A DNA stretch of 64,000 nt from Pseudodesulfovibrio senegalensis (lineage in GTDB: Bacteria > Desulfobacterota > Desulfovibrionia > Desulfovibrionales > Desulfovibrionaceae): the NCBI RefSeq assembly GCF_008830225.1, contig NZ_WAIE01000001.1, forward strand, positions 124,001 through 188,000. Direction: 5' to 3'. The notes under the pieces were generated by a model, which made no database searches, was not told the DNA's origin, and saw only the letters and a program-made list of their open reading frames with translations. Positions within the stretch are counted from its first letter, which is position 1, and the number at the start of each line of letters is the position of its first letter. A program made the translations under genes and the position numbers. Shown piece by piece: positions 58,101 to 64,000 of the stretch.

Positions 58101-59861
58101 TTACAGGGCAAACATCACCACAACCGCCAAGGTCAGGATGATGGCCACCAGAGTTGCGCCCACGGCGACGGTGCCTGTGGCCACGGACATGCGCAGCTGC
58201 TCTTTTGCGTCTTTTTTTGGTTCATCGCCCAGGCATATGAACGGACCGGCGAACCATACGGCAAGTCGCTCCGGGAGTTCGCGGCTCAACCTGTCCAGTC
58301 GTTTTGCCAGACCTTCCGCGAAAAGAGCGGCTGCGGCGTTCAGGCCGTTGAAGAGGCTGTCTGCGCCCCGGTACAGCATACTGCCGCCTTTGCGATATAG
58401 CCAGTCAATTTCCAGAGCGATGGTGTCCGTGCGTCTGAGCAGTTTCAGGAACAGGAAGAAGACCAGGGCCGAGAACATGAGCAGCTGCATCTGCCCAACG
58501 ACCTTGCCTGCCTTGTATACGGTGAAGGCGGGGTCCATGCCGAAGGGCAGGATGGCGTAGAGCGGGTCCGGGTAAACACCCAGGAAGATGCACAGAAACG
58601 CCAGGATGCCCATGGCCGCGAGCATGTGCGCGGGAGCCTCCTTGGGCCGCAATCCCCGGTCCACATTGAAGAACACGAAGTAGGGGAATTTGATGCCCGC
58701 ATGCAGAAACACACCGGCGGAGGCTATTTCCAGAGTGGTCCAGGCCAGAACCAACCCTTCATCTCCGGCGGCCTGCAGGATCAGGGACTTGCTGGTGAAA
58801 CCGCTGGTGAGGGGAAGCGAGGAAATGGCCAGTGCGCCGATCGTCCCAAGGACCATGGTCCAGGGCATGGATTTCCACAGCCCCCCCAGTTCGGTGCACT
58901 TGCTGCGGCCGGTCTGGGCCAGAACAGCACCGGCGGACATCCATAACAGGGCCTTGTAGATAATATGGCAGAAGGCGTGGGCAGCCGCGCCGTTGATGGC
59001 CATGGCCGTGCCGATGCCCGCCGCCGTAACCATGAAGCCCACCTGGTTGGTGATGGAGTAGGCCAGAATGCGCCGCATGTCGTTTTCCAGCAGGGCGTAT
59101 ACAATGCCGTAGATGACCATGACGCAGCCGATGAAAATGAGGATGTCCCAGCCCGGGAAACCCCGCAGCAGGGTGTAGACCGCGGTCTTGGTGGTATAGG
59201 CCGACAGGATGACGCCGCCGGTAACGGTCGATTCCGGGTAGGCGTCGGACAACCAGCTGGAAAAGGGCACGGCCGAGGCGTTGATCAGCACCCCGCCCAG
59301 GACGAGCCAGGCCGCGAGGGTGTGTTCTGTGAAAGATCCGAATGCGGCGCTGCCCGTATTCTGCACATGCAGCAGGATGCCGAGAAGGAGCAGAAGGCCA
59401 CCGAACAGGTGCACCAGAATGTAACGCATGCCTGCGTCGTAGGAGGCCTTTGTGTCTCTGGCCAGAATGAGCATGGTCGAGGCCACGGCCATGATCTCCC
59501 AGTACACATACAGGGTGATGAGGTCCCCGGCGAAAACCGCGCCCAGTGACGCGCCGATGTAAAACAGTGCCGCCAGATGCTGGCGCAGGTCGTCCAGTCT
59601 GTAGGCAAACAGGAAGGCTGCAAAAGCGTTGATGGTAAAGATGTAGCCGAAGACCCTGCTCAGGCCGTCCACGCGCAGCGCGGCCAGCTCGAGGCCCATG
59701 AACGACGCGCCGCCGGTAACGCCGTTTTCCAGGCCGTGCACCACCACCAGCCCCAGTGCCGCCACAGCCAAGAGCGCCTTGGTCCGGTGCCTGCCGGGCA
59801 ACAGCGGCAGCAGCAATCCGCCCAACAGGAAGGGGAGAACGGGAGCCAGACTACTGATCAT
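58101..59861 (-). CDS. Mrp/NuoL-type antiporter subunit D, third copy
   Basis: This 586-residue protein has about 14-16 membrane segments. The proton-translocating antiporter core includes DLITLYVYWEIMAVASTMLIL (with the key Glu), ASAVPFSSWLSDAYPESTVTGGVILSAYTTK, and AHAFCHIIYKALLWMSAGAVL (helix with Lys/His). The C-terminal 120 residues form an amphipathic extension and an extra membrane helix. It is the last gene of the Mrp-like operon and overlaps the small membrane gene by 11 bases. Confidence 0.9.
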   Translation of the reverse strand: MISSLAPVLPFLLGGLLLPLLPGRHRTKALLAVAALGLVVVHGLENGVTGGASFMGLELAALRVDGLSRVFGYIFTINAFAAFLFAYRLDDLRQHLAALFYIGASLGAVFAGDLITLYVYWEIMAVASTMLILARDTKASYDAGMRYILVHLFGGLLLLLGILLHVQNTGSAAFGSFTEHTLAAWLVLGGVLINASAVPFSSWLSDAYPESTVTGGVILSAYTTKTAVYTLLRGFPGWDILIFIGCVMVIYGIVYALLENDMRRILAYSITNQVGFMVTAAGIGTAMAINGAAAHAFCHIIYKALLWMSAGAVLAQTGRSKCTELGGLWKSMPWTMVLGTIGALAISSLPLTSGFTSKSLILQAAGDEGLVLAWTTLEIASAGVFLHAGIKFPYFVFFNVDRGLRPKEAPAHMLAAMGILAFLCIFLGVYPDPLYAILPFGMDPAFTVYKAGKVVGQMQLLMFSALVFFLFLKLLRRTDTIALEIDWLYRKGGSMLYRGADSLFNGLNAAAALFAEGLAKRLDRLSRELPERLAVWFAGPFICLGDEPKKDAKEQLRMSVATGTVAVGATLVAIILTLAVVVMFAL

Positions 59862-60096
59862 AATAATCTCCCGGTCTTTTCAGAATTTTGCCCATGTATT
59901 TTGCCAGTTTGATGAGTCCGGCGCATGATGCGAAGCCCAGAATGGCGTAAAAGCCGTAAAAGGAGACGAATTCAAAGGGCGCTTTGGTCGGGTACACAAA
60001 GCCTGCAAGCACTGCTGCGGCACAGCTTGCATACAGCAGAAACCAGAGGATTCGTCGTACTGCTGGACGGCTGAAAAAGTCCGGTTGTTCAGGCAT
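59851..60096 (-). CDS. Small membrane protein in the Mrp-like operon, 81 residues
   Basis: The family is not recognised. Two membrane segments (RILWFLLYASCAAAVLAGFVY and FVSFYGFYAILGFASCAGLIKLA) are followed by a basic tail (KYMGKILKRPGDYYD). Its place between two MrpD-type genes, with a 14-base gap and an 11-base overlap, marks it as an accessory subunit of the complex. Confidence 0.8.
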   Translation of the reverse strand: MPEQPDFFSRPAVRRILWFLLYASCAAAVLAGFVYPTKAPFEFVSFYGFYAILGFASCAGLIKLAKYMGKILKRPGDYYDQ

Positions 60097-60110
60097 GGGC
60101 TTTCACTCTC

Positions 60111-61586
60111 TTATAGTCTGGCGGCCATGGAGGCCAGGGTCGTCAGGGTTTCCTGGTAAAAGAAGACGCCAACCGACAGTGCGGCAGTTCCCAGCAACGG
60201 CACCAGACACCATGTCGGAGCCTCGCGCATGGGGCCTGCGTGTTGGGCTTCTTCCGGTGGGCAGAACCACGCCTTGTAGACAATGGGCAGGAAGTAGGCA
60301 GCATTCAGCAGCGAACTGATCACCAGTACTCCGGCCAGCACCCAGTGGTCGCCCTGCAGACTTCCGTTGAGCAGGAGCCATTTGCTCAGGAACCCTCCGG
60401 TGGGAGGGACACCGATGATGGCCAGAGAGCCGATCAGGAAGGCCAGCATGGTCAGGGGCATGCGGTGGCCGATGCCGCCCATGCGGCTGATGTATTTTTC
60501 GCCCGTGGCTACATAGATGGCACCCGCGCAGAAGAACAGGGTGATCTTGCCGAAGGCGTGCATGGCAATATGCAGGATGCCCCCGGTGGCGGCCACGGTG
60601 TTGAGCATGCCGACACCGAGCACAATGTAGGACAGCTGACCGATGGTGGAGAAGGCCAGCCGTCGCTTGAGGCCGTCCTGGGTCAGTGCCGTGAAGGATG
60701 AAATCAACATGGTCACGGCTGCCAGACCGGTGATGATGGCCCCGAGTCCCAGAGAGCTCAGCAAGTCCATGCCAAAGACCTCGGTCACCACGCGGACCGC
60801 GCAGAACGCGCCGACCTTGACCACGGCCACGGCGTGCAGCAGTGCGCTGACCGGTGTGGGGGCGACCATGGCCGCAGGCAGCCAGCCGTGGACAGGCATG
60901 AGTGCGGCCTTGGCAAAGCCCAGAAGAAAGGCCACCAGAAGCACTGCCCCGGCAGATGTGCCGACCTTGCCCGCCAGCAGTGGTGCGCCGCCGAAGTCCA
61001 GAGTCCCGGAGAGCATGGCCGTGACCAGCAGCGCAGGCAGGGCCAGGCCGATGGAGGTGGCGACAAGATAGGTCAGGTATTTGCGTGCACCGCGTTTGGC
61101 TTCGTCGTTCTGGTGGTGGCCTACCAGTGGGTAGGTGGAAAAGGAGAGCAGTTCATAAAAAAGATATAGCGTGAGGAGGTTTGCGGACATGGCCGCCCCC
61201 ATGGTGGCGAACAGCGAGACCGCAAAAAAAGCATAGAACCGGGTCTGGTTCTGTTCCTGTTTGGAGCGCATGTAGCCGATGGCATAGGCCGTGGTGATGA
61301 TCCACAGCACCGAAGCCACCAGCGCGAACAACATGCCGGCCGGGTCCATGCGCAAGGCGATGGGAGCGCCGGGTATGACCGGGAAAAGGACTATTTCCGG
61401 GGTGTTGCCGGCCAGTACGTCAGGAAGCATGAGCACAATGATGCCCAGGAGCAGAAACCCCGCGAGAAATGTGAAGGCCTCACGAACGTTTGGCCCGCGG
61501 GCAAACAGAATGCCGGGGATGGCCGAAAGGGGAGCCAGCAGGGCGATAAGGGGCAGTGCGGAGTCCGGATTCAGCATGGTCTGCAC
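60111..61586 (-). CDS. Mrp-type antiporter subunit D, second copy
   Basis: This 491-residue protein has 14 predicted membrane segments. The core includes NLLTLYLFYELLSFSTYPLVGHH (with Glu), FAKAALMPVHGWLPAAMVAPTPVSALLHAVAVVK (with Lys), and ILHIAMHAFGKITLFFCAGAI. The start is GTG at 61586, next to the upstream stop; an ATG at 61577 is an alternative. It conducts H+ or Na+ as part of a multi-subunit complex. Confidence 0.9.
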   Translation of the reverse strand: MQTMLNPDSALPLIALLAPLSAIPGILFARGPNVREAFTFLAGFLLLGIIVLMLPDVLAGNTPEIVLFPVIPGAPIALRMDPAGMLFALVASVLWIITTAYAIGYMRSKQEQNQTRFYAFFAVSLFATMGAAMSANLLTLYLFYELLSFSTYPLVGHHQNDEAKRGARKYLTYLVATSIGLALPALLVTAMLSGTLDFGGAPLLAGKVGTSAGAVLLVAFLLGFAKAALMPVHGWLPAAMVAPTPVSALLHAVAVVKVGAFCAVRVVTEVFGMDLLSSLGLGAIITGLAAVTMLISSFTALTQDGLKRRLAFSTIGQLSYIVLGVGMLNTVAATGGILHIAMHAFGKITLFFCAGAIYVATGEKYISRMGGIGHRMPLTMLAFLIGSLAIIGVPPTGGFLSKWLLLNGSLQGDHWVLAGVLVISSLLNAAYFLPIVYKAWFCPPEEAQHAGPMREAPTWCLVPLLGTAALSVGVFFYQETLTTLASMAARL

Positions 61587-63059
61587 CTACATGACGCCTT
61601 TGAGCGCGGGCTGGATGATTTGTTGGATGATGCCTCCCGTTGCCAGACCGATGACCGGCAGCAGCAACGCGATAAGGCACATGGGGGCCAACTGGTACCA
61701 ATCGTTGCTGTCCGGGGCGCTGGCTGTCGCCGGTTTACGAAAGAACGCTCTTTCAAAGACGCGGAAGAACAGGAAAACGTTGACCAGGCTGGACAGAATC
61801 AGCGATCCGGCAAACACCCAGTGTCCGGCCTCCAGGGCGCCGCTCAACAGGTACCACTTGCTGAAGAATCCGCAGAACGGAGGCACGCCGATCATGGAGA
61901 GCGCACCCGCGGTGAAGGCCAGCATGGTCACGGGCATGGTCGTGAACATCCCGTCCATATCGTCGATGCGGCTGCCTCCGGTGCGGACGACGATGCTGCC
62001 CACAGCCAAAAACAGTGTCAGGGTCATGGCCGCGTCTGCCAGGATATGCAGGATGGTCCCGGTCATGGCCGTGGCGTTGCCCATAAACGCGCCGCCCAGC
62101 ATGTAACCCACTTCGGCCACCAGGATGAAACAGAGCATGCGCCGCAGGTCCTGCTGGGCGAGGGCCATGAGCGCTCCGGCAATGATGGCCACGCAGGCCA
62201 GCCAGACCGCCATGGAAGAGAATCCCGATATGGCGGCAAGAAGGTCCGGGGGAAACACGGTGGTCAGCATGCGGACGATTACGTAAGCCATCACTTTGGT
62301 CGTCATGGGTGCCAGCAGGCCGGAGACTGCAGGGCTCGCGCTGGAATAGGCTGCCGGCAGCCAGGCGTGAAAGGGAAAGACGGCCATCTTCACCCACAGG
62401 CCAAGCATGAGCACGACAAAACCGGTCAGGGTGGTCGTGGATAAAGGTATGGTCGTCAGTATGTCCGCGATGTCGAGCATGTTGAGTGAGCCGCTTGTGA
62501 TGTAGAGGTAGCCGACACCGAGCAGGTAGAGTGATGCGCCTACCGAGCCCACCAACAGATAATTGAGACTGGCGAAGGTTGCCCGGGGGCCTCCCATGGA
62601 CAGCAGGGCATAGCTGGACAGCGCCGCCACTTCGATGAAGACAAAAAGGTTGAATACGTCGCCCGTGGCCACGATGCCCAGATGTCCGGCCGTAGCCAGA
62701 AGGTAGAGCCCCAGAAAGGCGGGGGTTTTGCCCAGAGGCCACTTGCTCGGTGTGAAGCTGAAGGCGAAAAGGTTCAGGAGTGCGCCTGCGGAAACTACCA
62801 CCAGCATGAGGGCCGAGAGCGGATCTACCGACAGGCTGATGCCCCATGGCGGCGCCCAGCCACCCAGAAGATAGGTCTGGGGGCCGGTGCTGAGCACCTG
62901 CACGAACAGTACGGCCGCGCAGACGGCGCTCAGGCCGAGTGCGCTGACCGCGATGGGCATCACGCTTTGACGGCTGCGGCCCATGCTGCTCCATGCCACG
63001 GCAACGGCCACGAAGGCGCCAAACAGCGGAAAGAGTATGGTCAGGACAGGGAGTTGCAT
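61587..63059 (-). CDS. Mrp-type antiporter subunit D, first copy
   Basis: This 490-residue protein has 14 predicted membrane segments. The core includes DVFNLFVFIEVAALSSYALLSMGG (with Glu), MAVFPFHAWLPAAYSSASPAVSGLLAPMTTKV (with Lys), and ILHILADAAMTLTLFLAVGSI. There is 1 base between it and the MrpC-like gene. The last motif (LADAAMT) differs from the usual HAxxKA, so the middle proton path may be changed. Confidence 0.9.
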   Translation of the reverse strand: MQLPVLTILFPLFGAFVAVAVAWSSMGRSRQSVMPIAVSALGLSAVCAAVLFVQVLSTGPQTYLLGGWAPPWGISLSVDPLSALMLVVVSAGALLNLFAFSFTPSKWPLGKTPAFLGLYLLATAGHLGIVATGDVFNLFVFIEVAALSSYALLSMGGPRATFASLNYLLVGSVGASLYLLGVGYLYITSGSLNMLDIADILTTIPLSTTTLTGFVVLMLGLWVKMAVFPFHAWLPAAYSSASPAVSGLLAPMTTKVMAYVIVRMLTTVFPPDLLAAISGFSSMAVWLACVAIIAGALMALAQQDLRRMLCFILVAEVGYMLGGAFMGNATAMTGTILHILADAAMTLTLFLAVGSIVVRTGGSRIDDMDGMFTTMPVTMLAFTAGALSMIGVPPFCGFFSKWYLLSGALEAGHWVFAGSLILSSLVNVFLFFRVFERAFFRKPATASAPDSNDWYQLAPMCLIALLLPVIGLATGGIIQQIIQPALKGVM

Positions 63060-63060
63060 G

Positions 63061-63441
63061 TCAGCGGCGCAGCTCCTTGAGGATTTCGTCTTCCTCTATG
63101 CTTTTGAAGTTTTTGTATATCTTCTGGACCAGAGCCAAGGCCACACCCAAAGTGGCCACGGAAACAACAATGGCCGTCAGCATGAGCACATGGGGCAGGG
63201 GGTTGATATAGTCTCCCGCGTTGACGGTGGTCGCTCCCTTGGCCAGAATGGGTATGGTGGCCCCTTTCTTGGCACCGATGGAGACATACAGCAGCATGAT
63301 CGAGGTTTGGAATATGCCCAGGCCGATGAGTTTCTTGATCAGGTTTCGCTTGGCGGCCATGGCATAGAGTCCGACCATCATGATCGCCACATAGACTATG
63401 TAATTGAAGTGGGATGCGACTATTTCGCCCAGCGAATGCAT
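63061..63441 (-). CDS. MnhC/NuoK-type antiporter subunit
   Basis: This 126-residue protein has three membrane segments and NuoK/MnhC features (NYIVYVAIMMVGLYAMAAKRNLIKKLIGLGIFQTSIMLLYVSIG and NPLPHVLMLTAIVVSVATLGVALALV). The glutamates usual in NuoK helices are largely missing, as in MnhC. It directly adjoins the MnhB-like gene. Confidence 0.88.
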   Translation of the reverse strand: MHSLGEIVASHFNYIVYVAIMMVGLYAMAAKRNLIKKLIGLGIFQTSIMLLYVSIGAKKGATIPILAKGATTVNAGDYINPLPHVLMLTAIVVSVATLGVALALVQKIYKNFKSIEEDEILKELRR

Positions 63442-63999
63442 CTAGAAGCCCTCCTGAACTGTTCCGTGTGAAGACAGCAGCTTGAAGATCATGATCAGGG
63501 CGGCGGTGACGGTCAGGGCCACACCGCTTTCGATGAGCAGGATGGCAAAGGAGTGTCCCGTAGCCAGGGACATGCCCAGAATGCCCGCCAACCCTCCATA
63601 GTCCAGGAAATTGACCCCATTGGTCATGCATATCACGCCTATTCCGGCAAAGAGCAGCACTCCGGCGGCCGAGAGCAGGTGACTGGCTCGCTCGCTCATG
63701 TGCCGCAGGGCCGTTTTCATGTCGTGGGAGACGGCCAGCAGGATATAGGCGGCAGCAAAGATGACCCCGCCCTGAAATCCGCCGCCAGGGCTGTAGTGGC
63801 CGTGGGCCAGGACGTAGAGGCCGAAAAGCTGGATGAGCGGAATGAATGTGCGCGCCACGGTTTTGATCACCAGATCTTCCCCGGCAAGGTCCAGAGGGTC
63901 GTTTTCCGGGGCGGCTGGTTCAAGGTCTTCACGGGTCATGCGGGTCCGCAGGATGAAAAAGCAGGCAAGACCGGCCGTGAACACGACGATGGTCTCCAG
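63442..63999 (-). CDS. MnhB-domain antiporter subunit, 5' end beyond the window
   Basis: The frame continues without a stop or convincing start to the end of the window (LETIVVFTAGLACFFILRTR at the visible start). The MnhB domain occupies most of it: LIQLFGLYVLAHGHYSPGGGFQGGVIFAAAYILLAV is diagnostic. The preceding segment may be the tail of a fused MbhD/MbhE-type (DUF4040) region, as in membrane-bound hydrogenase or Mrp-oxidoreductase operons. The remaining subunits and any redox partner must lie beyond 64000. Confidence 0.85.
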   Translation of the reverse strand: METIVVFTAGLACFFILRTRMTREDLEPAAPENDPLDLAGEDLVIKTVARTFIPLIQLFGLYVLAHGHYSPGGGFQGGVIFAAAYILLAVSHDMKTALRHMSERASHLLSAAGVLLFAGIGVICMTNGVNFLDYGGLAGILGMSLATGHSFAILLIESGVALTVTAALIMIFKLLSSHGTVQEGF

Positions 64000-64000
64000 C

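Noticed and set aside
1-64000. tRNA, rRNA, CRISPR arrays, insertion sequences, integrases
   Set aside because: The intergenic gaps were read for tRNA arms, spaced short direct repeats and transposase motifs; none was found.

Overview
The window looks like chromosomal DNA of a sulfate-reducing bacterium of the Desulfovibrio/Pseudodesulfovibrio type. This is inferred from several things: GC-rich, densely packed genes; a HesB-like gene with an in-frame selenocysteine UGA; two TRAP transporters; a double-cubane-type dehydratase/activator pair; a tungsten/molybdenum-type FmdE protein; an Mrp/Mbh-like antiporter module; and intergenic hairpin repeats. No sulfate-reduction, rRNA, tRNA, CRISPR or transposase gene was seen, so the assignment rests on gene content and style.

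Layout. 1-8 kb: a broken binding protein, an AcuB-like CBS/ACT protein, a methyltransferase, cobT divergent from a WcbI-like gene, and an operon pyrR - shikimate kinase - YkgJ protein. 8-9.4 kb: a tandem pair of HesB-like genes, the first a selenoprotein (UGA at 8209) and the second its cysteine paralogue, with matching promoters. 9.5-13.2 kb: a TetR regulator with triplicate operators followed by a TRAP operon. 13.3-17.4 kb: a GAF protein, gap, and a PA2779/PA2778/TPR lipoprotein operon. 17.6-23.1 kb: a second TRAP operon and its CitAB/DcuSR-type two-component system.

23.2-30 kb: a sigma-54 activator with a cysteine-rich PAS domain and a NifX-like protein. A sigma-54 promoter and palindromic activator site then precede a pseudo-receiver, a CBS protein, a DASS transporter and a hexapeptide-repeat protein; a receiver-only regulator follows. 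30-38.8 kb: a double-cubane-type pair, a ferredoxin-nitroreductase, an HD hydrolase, a PAS kinase, a SorC regulator with a HAD phosphatase, and an SNF symporter. 39-41.3 kb: ilvBN with two complete tandem transcription attenuators, each with its own leader peptide and terminator. 41.4-46.4 kb: binding proteins, a CsoR-like protein without canonical copper ligands, lipoproteins and a double-domain FmdE protein.

46.4-56.7 kb: a second sigma-54 regulated block. A consensus -24/-12 promoter drives a sensor kinase, a receiver, a TauE/SafE permease and an unknown membrane protein. A terminator follows, and then a PAS kinase, an NtrC-type activator, two DUF1538 membrane proteins, a PII-like protein, a CBS protein and a 52-residue zinc ribbon. 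The palindrome upstream of this block shares its core (ACAAAATGTT) with the one in front of the 25-29 kb block, which suggests that the same or related activators control both. 56.9-64 kb: a second YkgJ protein, a decayed glycogen-debranching enzyme fragment, and an Mrp-like operon with three MrpD-type subunits that runs off the end of the window.
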